In this document: one piece after another, positions 40,626 through 50,759 of the stretch
Layout of the letters: each line of letters begins with the position of its first letter
Position numbering within the stretch: the stretch's first letter is position 1
Origin: Oscillospiraceae bacterium
Lineage (GTDB): Bacteria; Bacillota; Clostridia; Oscillospirales; Acutalibacteraceae
Direction of reading: 5' to 3'
Assembly (NCBI GenBank): GCA_015065935.1
Contig: SVPI01000006.1
Location: forward strand, 1 to 64,000
DNA length: 64,000 nt
The notes under the pieces: generated by a model
Told to the model about the DNA's origin: nothing
The model's input: the letters and a program-made list of their open reading frames with translations, nothing else
Database searches by the model: none
Position numbers and translations under genes: made by a program

Positions 40626-42557
40626 CTATTCAAGCTCAAAGGCGCCTGTGTAAAGCTGATAATAGGTGCCTTTTTTGGCAATTAATTCATCGTGGGTGCC
40701 GCGCTCAATAATGCGACCCTTATCCAGCACCATAATAACATCGGAATTCATAACGGTGGAAAGCCTGTGGGCAATAACAAAAACTGTTCTGCCCAGCATT
40801 AATTTGTCCATACCCGCCTGAACAAGGGCTTCGGTGCGGGTATCTATAGAGGAGGTTGCCTCATCAAGAATCATAACAGGTGGGTCGGCAACGGCGGCGC
40901 GGGCAATGGCAATAAGCTGGCGCTGTCCTTGGGATAAATTGGCGCCGTTATTTGTAAGCAGTGTGTTATAGCCCTCGGGCAGGCGGCGAATGAAATCATC
41001 GGCACCTGCAAGGCGTGCGGCCTCAATACACTGCTCATCGGTAGCAGTAAGCTCACCATAGCGAATGTTATCCATAACCGTGCCTGTAAACAGGTTTGTT
41101 TCCTGTAAAACAATGCCAAGGGAGCGGCGCAGGTCGGATTTCTTAATTTTATTAATGTTAATGCCATCGTAGCGGATTTTGCCATCGGCAATATCGTAAA
41201 AACGGTTAATAAGGTTTAAAATGGTGGTTTTGCCGGCACCTGTTGCGCCAACAAAGGCAACCTTTTGACCGGGGCGGGCATAAACCGAAATATCGTGAAG
41301 CACCGGCTTGTTTTCCTCATAGCCAAAATCAACCTCAGTCATTGTAACATCGCCTTTAAGCTCGGTGTAGGTTACACTGCCATCAGAGTGGGGGTGCTTC
41401 CAGGCCCAGTGACCTGTGTGCTTTTTGGTTTCCTTAATATTGCCGTTTTCATCAATTTCGGCGTTAACAAGGGTAACATAGCCCTCATCGGTTTCGGGGG
41501 TGCTATCCATAAGCTCAAAAATACGCTGTGCGCCTGCAAGGGCCATAGCAATAGAGTTAAACTGCTGTGCAACCTGGTTAACGTTGCCTGTGAACTGCTT
41601 GGTCATATTAAGGAAGGGGATAATAATATCAATGGTAAAGGGCAGGCCTGCAATGCCGATATTGGGCATTCCCGAAATAAGGAAAAGGCCGCCTGCAGTG
41701 GCACAAATAACATAAAGAATGTTACCGAGGTTTTGTGTTATGGGACCCAGCACGTTGGCATATGCGTGGGCACGGAAGCCAACCTCGTAAAGCTCATCGT
41801 TAAGCTTATTAAAATCCTCCTTAACCCTTTCCTCGCGGGAAAAGACTTTAACAACCTTTTGTCCGGTCATAATTTCCTGAATAAAGCCCTCGGCCTTACC
41901 AACAGCCTTTTGCTGCGCCATAAAGAACTTGGCACTGCCGCCGCCGATTTTGCCTGAGATAAAGAACATTGCGACAACGCCGCAAAGAACAACCAGTGTC
42001 ATAGGAATAGAGTACCACAGCATAATGGAAAGCACGGTGGTAACAATTATAACCGACTGCAAAAGGTGGGGAAGTGACTGGGAAACAAGCTGGCGAAGAG
42101 TATCAATATCATTGGTATAATGGCTCATAATATCGCCGTGCTTATTCTGGTCAAAATATTTAATGGGCAAATTCTGCATTCCATCAAACATTTTGCACCT
42201 CATTTTGGAAAGGAAGCCCTGGGTAATAAAGGTCATAAGCTGGGTGTGGAGGAACATAAAAATGAGGGAAAGCAGATAAAGCACAATAAGGGTGATGATT
42301 TTAGGTAAAATTTCACCCATTGCCGCAGTTATATCGGTAGAGCCCATATCAAGATACTTTGTGATAACCGCAAGCACCTGCTGGGTAAACACCGATGGAA
42401 TTGCCGAAACAAGGGATGAAAAGATAATGCAAAAACAGGTGAAGGGTAAAAGTGCAGGGTAGTATTTAAAGAGCATTTTAACAACGCGAAGCAGCATTTT
42501 AGGGTCTAGCTTTCTTGTTGCTCTGGCGCCCTTTGGCAGCTGTGCCGGCTTACTCAT
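40626..42557 (-). CDS. ABC exporter half-transporter with consensus ATP site
   Basis: 643-residue type IV ABC exporter: six membrane helices (about 20-340), then a nucleotide-binding domain with Walker A GATGAGKTT, signature LSQGQRQ and Walker B VMILDEATSSID with the catalytic Glu. It overlaps its partner upstream by 8 bases, as expected for a heterodimeric multidrug or lipid exporter (LmrCD/TM287-288 type). An insert of about 60 residues (EIDENGNIKETKKHTGHWAWKH) before the NBD is typical of this subgroup. Confidence 0.94.
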   Translation of the reverse strand: MSKPAQLPKGARATRKLDPKMLLRVVKMLFKYYPALLPFTCFCIIFSSLVSAIPSVFTQQVLAVITKYLDMGSTDITAAMGEILPKIITLIVLYLLSLIFMFLHTQLMTFITQGFLSKMRCKMFDGMQNLPIKYFDQNKHGDIMSHYTNDIDTLRQLVSQSLPHLLQSVIIVTTVLSIMLWYSIPMTLVVLCGVVAMFFISGKIGGGSAKFFMAQQKAVGKAEGFIQEIMTGQKVVKVFSREERVKEDFNKLNDELYEVGFRAHAYANVLGPITQNLGNILYVICATAGGLFLISGMPNIGIAGLPFTIDIIIPFLNMTKQFTGNVNQVAQQFNSIAMALAGAQRIFELMDSTPETDEGYVTLVNAEIDENGNIKETKKHTGHWAWKHPHSDGSVTYTELKGDVTMTEVDFGYEENKPVLHDISVYARPGQKVAFVGATGAGKTTILNLINRFYDIADGKIRYDGININKIKKSDLRRSLGIVLQETNLFTGTVMDNIRYGELTATDEQCIEAARLAGADDFIRRLPEGYNTLLTNNGANLSQGQRQLIAIARAAVADPPVMILDEATSSIDTRTEALVQAGMDKLMLGRTVFVIAHRLSTVMNSDVIMVLDKGRIIERGTHDELIAKKGTYYQLYTGAFELE

Positions 42558-44307
42558 TTATACCACCTGCCTTTACCTGTTGTGTGTAAACCTCACGGTA
42601 AATATCACTGCTGCTAAGCAGCTGGTCGTGGGTTCCCAGCGCCGAAATACTGCCGCCATCAAGCACAATAATTAAATCGGCATCCATAACCGAAGCCACA
42701 CGCTGTGCAATAATAATTTTGGTGGTTTCGGGGATAAACCTTTTGAAGCCCGCGCGAATAAGCGCATCGGTTTTAGTATCAACAGCACTTGTTGAATCAT
42801 CAAGAATTAAAATTTTAGGCTTTCGAACTAAGGCGCGAGCAATACAAAGGCGCTGTTTTTGACCGCCCGAAACATTGGTACCGCCCTGCTCAATAAAGGT
42901 GTCGTAACCATCGGGGAAGGACATAACAAAATCGTGTGCCTGGGCAAGCTTGCAGGCCTCAATTAACTCCTCGTCGGTGGCATTTTCATTACCCCAACGC
43001 AGGTTTTCCTTAATTGTGCCCGAAAACAGCAGGTTTTTTTGTAAAACCATTGCAACACTTTGTCTTAGGGTATCAAGGTCATAAACTCTGACATCCCTGC
43101 CGCCAACAAGAAGCTGGCCTTCGGTAACATCATAAAGGCGGTCAATAAGCTGAACAAGGGTGGTTTTACTGGAGCCTGTGCCACCGAGAATACCAACCGT
43201 CATACCCGATTTAATATTAAGGTTTATATTTTTAAGGGCAAACTGCTCGGCAGATTTTGAATATTTAAAGGAAACATTTTTAAATTCAACACTGCCGTTT
43301 TCAACGGTGTAAACAGGGTTTTCGGGGTTTGAAAGCTCAGGCACCTCGGTTAAAACCTCATAAATACGCTTAATGCTTTCTGCCGACATAGTAAGCATAA
43401 CATAAATCATAGAAAGCATCATAAGCTGCATTAAAATTTGCATACCGTAGGTAAGCATAGCGGAAATTTCACCAACATTTATAGTGGTGCCGCCGCTTGT
43501 TATAACAAGGTGGGAGCCAACCAGCAGTACAAATACCATATTAAAGTAGATGCAAATTTGCATTAGGGGGCCGTTTAGCGCCACAATGCGCTCGGCGCGG
43601 GTGAAATCTATACGAATATTTTCACTTGCCACACCGAATTTTTCCTTTTCGTAATCCTCACGGGAAAAGCCCTTAACAACACGCATTGCACGAACATTTT
43701 CCTCAATGGATTCATTTAAGCGGTCATACTTTTTAAATACGCGGCGGAAGGAGGGCATTGCCTTTCTTGCCACCATTAAAAGACCAAAAACAAGGAAGGG
43801 GATAATAACCACAAAGCTGGTTGCCAAGGCTCCGCCCATAACGTATGCCATAATAACGGCGAAAATAAGCATAAGTGGCGCCCTTACCGCCGTTCTTATA
43901 ATCATCATAAAGGACATTTGCACGTGGGTAATATCGGTTGTAAGGCGTGTAACAAGGGATGAGGTTGAAAACTTATCAATATTACTAAATGAAAAGGTTT
44001 GAAGGCGGGAGAAAACATCGCGCCTTAGGTTTCTTGCAAAGCCTGAGGATGCCTTGGCGCTGGTAAAGGCCGCAAGACCGCCGCAGGTTAAAGACAAAAC
44101 GGCAAGCAGCACGAGTATGGCGCCTGTTTTTAAAACGTCGCCCATACTTATTGCTCCCGTTGCGGCGCCGCTTTGAATTGAGTTAATAAGATTAGCGGTT
44201 AAAAAGGGAATAAAGCATTCAATTACAACCTCACCCGTCATTAAAAGCACGGTGAGAATGGTGGGGAGCTTAAACTCTCCGACGCACTTTAAAAGGCGTT
44301 TAAACAT
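42550..44307 (-). CDS. ABC exporter half-transporter with degenerate ATP site
   Basis: 585-residue partner: six membrane helices and a nucleotide-binding domain with Walker A GGTGSSKTT, signature NVSGGQKQR and Walker B ILILDDSTSAVD. The residue after Walker B is Asp, not Glu, so the site it forms cannot hydrolyse ATP normally; this is the known asymmetry of heterodimeric exporters (e.g. LmrC, TM287). It starts the exporter pair. Substrate unknown. Confidence 0.94.
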   Translation of the reverse strand: MFKRLLKCVGEFKLPTILTVLLMTGEVVIECFIPFLTANLINSIQSGAATGAISMGDVLKTGAILVLLAVLSLTCGGLAAFTSAKASSGFARNLRRDVFSRLQTFSFSNIDKFSTSSLVTRLTTDITHVQMSFMMIIRTAVRAPLMLIFAVIMAYVMGGALATSFVVIIPFLVFGLLMVARKAMPSFRRVFKKYDRLNESIEENVRAMRVVKGFSREDYEKEKFGVASENIRIDFTRAERIVALNGPLMQICIYFNMVFVLLVGSHLVITSGGTTINVGEISAMLTYGMQILMQLMMLSMIYVMLTMSAESIKRIYEVLTEVPELSNPENPVYTVENGSVEFKNVSFKYSKSAEQFALKNINLNIKSGMTVGILGGTGSSKTTLVQLIDRLYDVTEGQLLVGGRDVRVYDLDTLRQSVAMVLQKNLLFSGTIKENLRWGNENATDEELIEACKLAQAHDFVMSFPDGYDTFIEQGGTNVSGGQKQRLCIARALVRKPKILILDDSTSAVDTKTDALIRAGFKRFIPETTKIIIAQRVASVMDADLIIVLDGGSISALGTHDQLLSSSDIYREVYTQQVKAGGINE

Positions 44308-44356
44308 TTAAAATTTCGCTTCCTTTCGGAGAATAGGGTTTAAAATATGTAAAAAA

Positions 44357-45052
44357 TCACAAAGAGTTGATTTTACGAACAAGCTCGGGTATTTCGGAAA
44401 CATCGTCAACCTCAAAAGGCGCGCGCTCATCCTCACCAATGGGCCAAACCCCTGTTGTTTTAACCCAAACAGGAATATAGCCGCCGTTTATTGCGCCCCT
44501 TACATCGTTTAAGGGGTTGTCGCCAACATAAAGCAGCTCATTTGGGGCAATGCCTAATTTATTGCTCATAACCAAAAAGGCTTCAGGGTCGGGCTTTGCG
44601 GGGTAACGGATGTCATCACAAACTATAACCTCATCAAAGTGCTTCCATAAATCCATCATATCAAGCTTTCTCGACTGGGTTTCAAAGGGACCGTTTGTTA
44701 TAAGGGCAACCTTTAAACCCATTTGGCGAAGCTCACTTAGCATACTGTCGGTAAAGGGGTACTTTATTGCGGCAATTTTCCAGCAGTGGTTGCAAATGCA
44801 CTGCCAAACCTCTTCGCCTTTTGTACCCTCTAAGAAAACACCGTCTTCAATAAGAAATTTCGTAAGGTTAACCCAGCCGCCGTAAATGTGGAGTTTTTCT
44901 ATCCTAATTAATTTTTCAATAAAATCACTTTCGCTCAAATTTGCAGGGATTTTATCCCGCATAATTTTGTACATTTCAGGGAGTACCGCGCGAAGCGTGG
45001 CATAGCGGTCAAAAAGTGTGTGGTCTAAATCAAAAACAACGCCTTTAATCAT
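44357..45052 (-). CDS. HAD family hydrolase, YjjG/phosphoglycolate type
   Basis: 231-residue haloacid-dehalogenase phosphatase: motif I VFDLDHTLFDRY with the nucleophile Asp, motif II LITNGP, motif IV YVGDNPLNDVRGAINGG, plus an alpha-helical C1 cap (about 20-95). A small phosphorylated metabolite is the likely substrate. It begins 13 bases after lepA on the same strand and may be co-transcribed with it. Confidence 0.9.
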   Translation of the reverse strand: MIKGVVFDLDHTLFDRYATLRAVLPEMYKIMRDKIPANLSESDFIEKLIRIEKLHIYGGWVNLTKFLIEDGVFLEGTKGEEVWQCICNHCWKIAAIKYPFTDSMLSELRQMGLKVALITNGPFETQSRKLDMMDLWKHFDEVIVCDDIRYPAKPDPEAFLVMSNKLGIAPNELLYVGDNPLNDVRGAINGGYIPVWVKTTGVWPIGEDERAPFEVDDVSEIPELVRKINSL

Positions 45053-45065
45053 TTCGGTCTCCTAT

Positions 45066-46871
45066 TTATTCATCAAGCTTTAAAACTGCCATAAATGCCT
45101 CCTGCGGCACCTCTACGCTGCCAAGCTGGCGCATTCTCTTTTTGCCTTCCTTCTGTTTTTCAAGGAGCTTTTTCTTTCTTGTGATATCGCCGCCGTAGCA
45201 CTTGGCAAGAACATCCTTTCTTAGTGCCTTAACGGTTTCGCGGGCAATAACCTTGCCACCAACGGCAACCTGAATGGGCACCTCAAAAAGCTGGCGGGGG
45301 ATAAATTCCTTAAGGCGCTCGGCAATCCTTCTGGCTCTGCCATAGGAATTATCGGCGTGAACAATAAAGGAAAGGGCGTCAACAACATCGCCCGCAAGCA
45401 AAACGTCAAGCTTAACAAGGCGGGAGGTCTCATAGCCCTTCATTTCATAGTCATAGCTTGCATAGCCCTTGGTGCGGGACTTAAGGGCATCAAAAAAGTC
45501 GTAAACAATTTCGCCCATAGGCATAATGTAATGAATGTCAACCCTGTCGCCCATATATTTCATATCGGTGTAGGTGCCGCGCCTTTCCTCACACAGCTGC
45601 ATAATTGCGCCGACAAAGCTGCTTGGGGAATAGATATGCACATCGGCAACAGGCTCAAAGGCCTTTACAATGGTTGCAGGGTCGGGATAGTTGGTGGGGT
45701 TATCAACCGATACGGTTTCTCCGTTTGTCAGTTCAAATTTATAAATAACGCTGGGGGCGGTGGTAACAAGGTCTAAATTGTATTCACGTTCAAGGCGTTC
45801 CTGAATAATTTCCATGTGTAAAAGACCCAAAAATCCGCAACGGAAGCCGAAGCCCAGTGCCGAGGAGGTTTCGGGCTCATAAAGAAGGGAAGCATCATTA
45901 AGCTGCAGCTTTTCGAGGGCTTCTCTTAAATCTCCGTAGCGGGCGCCATCGGCAGGGTAAATTCCACAAAAAACAACAGGAGTTGCCTTGCGGTAGCCTG
46001 CAAGTGCCTCGGCGGCAGGGGAGTCGGCCAAAGTAATGGTGTCGCCAACCTGTGCCTCACTTACAGTTTTAATTGAGGCGGCCAGGTAGCCAACCTCGCC
46101 GGCCTCAAGGCAGTCACACTGCTCAAGGGCAAGGGCGCCCTTTCGGCCAAGCTCTACAACCTGAACGGTGGCGCCTGTTGCCATCATTTTAATGGTGTCG
46201 CCAACCTTAATTTTGCCGCTTACAACGCGGAAGAAAACCACAACACCCTTGTAGGAGTCGTAGTAGGAATCGAAAATAAGCGCTTTTAAAGGTGCGGTTC
46301 TGTCCCCCTTAGGGGCAGGGATATCGGTGATAATGCGCTCCAGCACCTCTTCAACATTTATGCCGTTTTTGGCGCTTATTTTGGGGCAGCCAACGGCGGG
46401 AATACCAATAATATCCTCAATTTCGGTTATAACCCTATCAGGCTCGGCAGAGGGCAGGTCAATTTTGTTGACAACAGGGAGCAGCTCCAGCCCGTGGTCA
46501 GCGGCTAAATAGGTGTTGGCAAGGGTCTGGGCCTCAATACCCTGGGAAGCATCAACAACCAGCACCGCGCCCTCGCAGGCGGCAAGGGAGCGTGAAACCT
46601 CATAGTGAAAGTCAACGTGGCCGGGGGTGTCAATTAAATTAAGCTCGTATTTAACGCCGTCACTTGCGGTGTAATAAAGGGTTATAGCGTGGGCCTTAAT
46701 GGTAATGCCGCGCTCCCTTTCAAGCTCCATACTGTCTAAAATCTGCTCCTCCATCTCTCGTGACGATACCGAATCGGTAAGCTCCAGCATTCGGTCGGCC
46801 AGGGTGGATTTGCCGTGGTCAATATGGGCGATAATACAAAAATTTCTTATGTTTTCAAGTGGGAATGACAC
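45066..46871 (-). CDS. lepA: elongation factor 4 (LepA)
   Basis: Ribosome-associated GTPase that affects back-translocation and 30S assembly. 601 residues: G1 [10 protein letters not shown], switch [11 protein letters not shown]4 [11 protein letters not shown]-like domains III and V, and the LepA C-terminal domain ending [19 protein letters not shown]. The GTG at 46871 is chosen because GAGGAGAG is 5 bases upstream and the protein then begins [18 protein letters not shown], as usual; upstream codons would add unrelated residues. Confidence 0.97.
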   Translation of the reverse strand: MSFPLENIRNFCIIAHIDHGKSTLADRMLELTDSVSSREMEEQILDSMELERERGITIKAHAITLYYTASDGVKYELNLIDTPGHVDFHYEVSRSLAACEGAVLVVDASQGIEAQTLANTYLAADHGLELLPVVNKIDLPSAEPDRVITEIEDIIGIPAVGCPKISAKNGINVEEVLERIITDIPAPKGDRTAPLKALIFDSYYDSYKGVVVFFRVVSGKIKVGDTIKMMATGATVQVVELGRKGALALEQCDCLEAGEVGYLAASIKTVSEAQVGDTITLADSPAAEALAGYRKATPVVFCGIYPADGARYGDLREALEKLQLNDASLLYEPETSSALGFGFRCGFLGLLHMEIIQERLEREYNLDLVTTAPSVIYKFELTNGETVSVDNPTNYPDPATIVKAFEPVADVHIYSPSSFVGAIMQLCEERRGTYTDMKYMGDRVDIHYIMPMGEIVYDFFDALKSRTKGYASYDYEMKGYETSRLVKLDVLLAGDVVDALSFIVHADNSYGRARRIAERLKEFIPRQLFEVPIQVAVGGKVIARETVKALRKDVLAKCYGGDITRKKKLLEKQKEGKKRMRQLGSVEVPQEAFMAVLKLDE

Positions 46872-47003
46872 AAAATCTCTCCTCAAAAAGGATTTTTTAA
46901 TATATACACAGTCATAATACCACAAAACTTATGAATTTACAAATAAATATTATTTAATAAATTATTAATTTTTTAATGGAACGAGGGAAAAGCTAGGGTT
47001 TTT

Positions 47004-47016
47004 GGTTTACATAATA
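47004..47016 (+). repeat. GGTTTACATAATA motif copy between lepA and mfd
   Basis: Exact 13-base match to 38448-38460 and, inverted, to 23109-23121. The 380-base gap between lepA and mfd also holds two TTGTAGG hairpins and the mfd promoter; otherwise it is AT-rich and I see no gene. Confidence 0.55.
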
Positions 47017-47061
47017 TCAAATGTGAGGAACATACAAAACACCAACAAATATTGATAAAAC

Positions 47062-47090
47062 TTGTAGGGTATGGCGTTTACGACATACCG
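47062..47090 (+). repeat. TTGTAGG hairpin repeat, copy 3
   Basis: TTGTAGG then GGTATGGCG-TTTA-CGACATACC, a hairpin with the same internal G-A mismatch as the copy at 39781. Confidence 0.65.
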
Positions 47091-47112
47091 CAAAAATTAT
47101 ACGCAAATTAAA

Positions 47113-47142
47113 CGGGGCGTCGAAAATCGCCGCCTCCTACAA
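47113..47142 (-). repeat. TTGTAGG hairpin repeat, copy 4
   Basis: On the minus strand TTGTAGG then GGCGGCG-ATTTT-CGACGCC, again with a G-A mismatch two pairs from the loop. It faces copy 3 across 22 bases. Confidence 0.6.
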
Positions 47143-47170
47143 ACATACAATATAGATTAATAAAAAAACA

Positions 47171-47220
47171 TTGAAAAAATGGGATAAAATGTGTATAATA
47201 TTTTTAGCGTTTAAAACGCT
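47171..47220 (+). promoter_or_regulatory. mfd promoter and operator-like palindrome
   Basis: TTGAAA (47171-47176), 17 bases, TATAAT (47194-47199), followed at 47206-47220 by AGCGTTTAAAACGCT, a palindrome lying at the expected transcription start. Confidence 0.75.
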
Positions 47221-47251
47221 GCATCTAACTTGTTTAAAAGGAAAGGTTTAG

Positions 47252-50200
47252 ATGGAATTTTTAAAAAGCGTGCTGAAAAGCGAGCCTGCATTCTTAAGGC
47301 TTAAGGCGGCGCTGGGTAGTGGAAAAAAGGGCATTGCCGCTACCGGGCTTTCGAGAATTCACACCGCACTTATTACTGCGGCAACAGAGCAAAGGTGCGT
47401 GGTAATTGCTCCGGATGAGCCCTCGGCAAACGAGCTTTATGAGGATTTAATAAACCTCGGTGCGGATGCGCTTTATTTCCCCTCAAGGGATTTGTGCTTT
47501 AGCGATGCGGGCGTATCAAAAGAGTATGAAATTAAAAGAATAAACACCCTGTCAAGGCTTCTTGACGGGGCTTTTGACGTGCTTGTTTGCCCCATTTCTG
47601 CCGCCGTTTCGGCAACGGTGCCAAGGGCAGTTTTAAGGGACAGTATTTTAACCCTTAAATGCGGCGATGAGGTTGACATAATATCTCTTTGCAAAAATCT
47701 TGAAAATTTAGGCTATAAGCGTAGCGAAACGGTTGATGGCATTGGAATGTACTCGGTTCGCGGCGGTATTATTGATATTTTTTCCTCCCTTATGGGCGCC
47801 CCTACACGAATTGAGCTTTGGGGGGATGAAATTGATACAATTTCATCCTTTGATTTAAGCACACAGCGGCGCAGTGAGAGCCTGAACGAGGTTAAAATAG
47901 GCCCCGCCTGCGAGGTGTTTTGTGACGGCGCTGTTTTAGCGGCAGAGCTTGAAGCTTTCAGGGACAGCGCAAAGCGCCTTGCCGATTTGGCGAGGGAGAA
48001 TATAAACCGTGATATAGACAGCCTTAAAGGTGGTATTTCCCTTTGTCTTGACCGCTTTTTGCCCTTTATTTTCGGAAAAACGGAAACGGTGCTAAGCTAT
48101 GTCGAAAATGCCGTTTTTATTATGAGCGAAAGCGGTAGCTGTGAAAGCCATTTGGACTCTTTTAACCTACTGCAAAATGAGGATATTAAAAAGGCGGTGG
48201 AGCAGGGCTTTTTATACCATAAGGAGCCTAAATTCTCCCTGTCAAGCAGCGAGCTTTTTGCCGCCCTTTGCCCACTTGTTATTGCCGATAGTTTTTCAAG
48301 AGGTAAGTACCCTGTAGAAATTGACGGATTAATTAATTTTGATTACAAGCGCTCCTCCCCTTGGCGAGGGGATACCGAGGTGCTTTTAGAGGATTTGGAG
48401 TTCACCCTTAAAAACGGTGGAAGCGCCGTTGTTGCCGCAGGGGAAGAAAAGGCGGCAAGGGTACTGCTTCGGGATTTAAACGACAGGGGTGTTCCTGCCG
48501 TTTTGGGGCTTAACTGCCAAAAAATTACCTCCGGGGTTACGGTTGTAACAGGGGGGCTAAGCTCGGGCTTTGAACTGCCCTCGGCTAAATTTTCCTTTAT
48601 AACCCACCGCCATATAAACGGTGAAAAACGCCGTGCAAGGCGGCACAGGGCAGGTAAGGAAATCGGCAGTATTGAGGAGCTGAAAATAGGCGACTATGTT
48701 GTTCACGCCGTTCACGGCATTGGCATTTTCGGCGGCATTAATAAAATAACCGCTCAGGGTATAACCAAGGACTATGTTAAAATTTCCTATGCCAAGGGCG
48801 ATGTGCTCTATGTGCCTGTAACACAGCTTGACCTTGTTAGTAAATACATTGGCGCGGCGGATGACAGCGGCATTAAAATTCACAAGCTCGGCGGTACCGA
48901 GTGGCAGAAAACCCGCTCCAGAGTGCGCACCGCCGTTCGTGATATGGCAAAGCAGTTAACCGCCCTTTATGCCAAGCGTATGAGCACCAAGGGGCACGCC
49001 TTTTCGCCCGATACCGACCTGCAAAGTGACTTTGAGCGCCGCTTCCCCTATGATGAAACCCCCGACCAGCTAAGAAGCATTGATGAAATTAAGGGGGATA
49101 TGGAGCGTGCCGTTCCAATGGACCGCCTTCTTTGCGGAGATGTTGGCTTTGGCAAAACCGAGGTGGCGCTTCGTGCCGCCTTTAAGTGCGTTTGTGAGGG
49201 TAAGCAGTGCGCTTTACTTGTGCCCACCACCATTCTTGCCTGGCAGCACTATAACACCGTTTTATCCCGCTTTGGAGAATTGCCGCTTGAAGTAAAAATG
49301 CTCTCCCGCTTTGTAAGCAAAAAGGAGCAGGAAAAGACTATAAGGGGGCTTAAAAACGGCACCGTTGATATGGTTATCGGCACCCACCGAATGATATCGA
49401 GCGATGTGGTTTTCCGTGATTTAGGCCTTGTTATTGTTGATGAGGAGCAACGCTTCGGCGTAGCACAAAAGGAAAAATTAAAGGAAAAATATCCCGCAGT
49501 TGATGTTTTAACACTTTCTGCCACCCCCATTCCCCGAACCCTTAATATGGCAATGTCGGGGCTTCGGGATATGTCCTCAATAGATGAGGCGCCAAATGAC
49601 CGCCACCCTGTTCAGACCTATGTTTTAGAGCACAACAAGGGCGTACTGCTTGATGCCATAAACAAGGAGCTTCGCCGTGGGGGACAGGTTTACTACCTGC
49701 ACAACCGTGTTGAATCCATTGAAAAGTGCGCCGCAAGGCTTAAAGCCGACCTTCCTGAGGACACAAGAATTGCCGTTGCCCACGGCAAAATGAGCGAGGA
49801 GGAATTATCCCGCGTTTGGAAAAGCCTTATGGATGCCGAAATTGATGTTCTTGTTTGCACCACCATTATTGAAACGGGTGTTGATGTGGCAAACGCCAAC
49901 ACTTTAATTATTGAGGATGCCGACCGAATGGGCCTTGCCCAGCTTCACCAGCTTCGCGGCCGTGTGGGCAGAAGCCCAAGACGTGCCTATGCCTATTTTT
50001 GCTTTAGAGGCGGCAAGGCAATGAATGAAACCGCCCTTAAACGCCTTGAGGCTATTAGAGAGTTTACCGAGTTCGGTTCGGGTATAAAAATTGCCATGCG
50101 TGACCTTGAAATAAGGGGGGCCGGCAGTATTTTAGGCGGCGAACAACACGGCAATATGGAGGCGGTAGGTTACGATATGTACCTAAAGCTTCTTGCCGAT

Positions 50201-50665
50201 GCCGTAAAGCAGGAGAATGGGGAAGAGGTTAAGGAGGAGGCCCCCTGCACTGTAGATTTGAGCATTTCTGCCCATATTCCTCCCGATTATATTCAGTCAC
50301 TTCCTGCCCGCCTTGGAATTTACAGGCGCATTGCCGAAATTAAAACGGAGGAGGATGTGAGCGACATTATAGATGAGCTTATTGACCGCTTTGGTGACCC
50401 GCCAAGGGAGGTTGAGGGGCTTATTTCGGTTGCCCGCCTTCGCCAAACTGCCGCGGCAAACGGCATTTACGAAATTAAAGAGGATGCAGGCGGTGTTCGC
50501 CTTAGCGTTAACAGTCTGGAGCCCGAAACAATGCTGAAGCTTACCTCTGCCTTCGGCAAAAATATTTTTGTTAAAGGCAGTGCCGAAAAGCCCTATTATT
50601 ACCTTAAAATAGGCGGCGGCATTTTAAAGGCTGTGGAGGAAATAAGAAAAGCGCTGGCCCGGTAA
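47252..50665 (+). CDS. mfd: transcription-repair coupling factor
   Basis: ATP-driven translocase that removes stalled RNA polymerase and recruits UvrA. 1137 residues: UvrB-like N-terminal module (1-350), RNA polymerase-interacting domain (GDYVVHAVHGIGIF and CID-type Tudor fold), RecG-like helicase with Walker A GDVGFGKTEVALRAAF, DEEQRFGVAQKEK, and the TRG region (RGAGSILGGEQHGNMEAVGYDMY), then the C-terminal UvrA-masking domain. AAAGGAAAGG precedes the ATG. Confidence 0.98.
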   Translation: MEFLKSVLKSEPAFLRLKAALGSGKKGIAATGLSRIHTALITAATEQRCVVIAPDEPSANELYEDLINLGADALYFPSRDLCFSDAGVSKEYEIKRINTLSRLLDGAFDVLVCPISAAVSATVPRAVLRDSILTLKCGDEVDIISLCKNLENLGYKRSETVDGIGMYSVRGGIIDIFSSLMGAPTRIELWGDEIDTISSFDLSTQRRSESLNEVKIGPACEVFCDGAVLAAELEAFRDSAKRLADLARENINRDIDSLKGGISLCLDRFLPFIFGKTETVLSYVENAVFIMSESGSCESHLDSFNLLQNEDIKKAVEQGFLYHKEPKFSLSSSELFAALCPLVIADSFSRGKYPVEIDGLINFDYKRSSPWRGDTEVLLEDLEFTLKNGGSAVVAAGEEKAARVLLRDLNDRGVPAVLGLNCQKITSGVTVVTGGLSSGFELPSAKFSFITHRHINGEKRRARRHRAGKEIGSIEELKIGDYVVHAVHGIGIFGGINKITAQGITKDYVKISYAKGDVLYVPVTQLDLVSKYIGAADDSGIKIHKLGGTEWQKTRSRVRTAVRDMAKQLTALYAKRMSTKGHAFSPDTDLQSDFERRFPYDETPDQLRSIDEIKGDMERAVPMDRLLCGDVGFGKTEVALRAAFKCVCEGKQCALLVPTTILAWQHYNTVLSRFGELPLEVKMLSRFVSKKEQEKTIRGLKNGTVDMVIGTHRMISSDVVFRDLGLVIVDEEQRFGVAQKEKLKEKYPAVDVLTLSATPIPRTLNMAMSGLRDMSSIDEAPNDRHPVQTYVLEHNKGVLLDAINKELRRGGQVYYLHNRVESIEKCAARLKADLPEDTRIAVAHGKMSEEELSRVWKSLMDAEIDVLVCTTIIETGVDVANANTLIIEDADRMGLAQLHQLRGRVGRSPRRAYAYFCFRGGKAMNETALKRLEAIREFTEFGSGIKIAMRDLEIRGAGSILGGEQHGNMEAVGYDMYLKLLADAVKQENGEEVKEEAPCTVDLSISAHIPPDYIQSLPARLGIYRRIAEIKTEEDVSDIIDELIDRFGDPPREVEGLISVARLRQTAAANGIYEIKEDAGGVRLSVNSLEPETMLKLTSAFGKNIFVKGSAEKPYYYLKIGGGILKAVEEIRKALAR

Positions 50666-50759
50666 CAGGGTATTTGTAAATTTTGTGTTAAAGGTATTTC
50701 TTTTTTAGATTATATATGTTATAATAAATTGATTAAGTATATAAAAGGAGGTATTTGCT

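Noticed and set aside
42550-44307. The Asp after Walker B as a damaging mutation
   Set aside because: Heterodimeric ABC exporters normally carry one degenerate site; the partner has the catalytic Glu.
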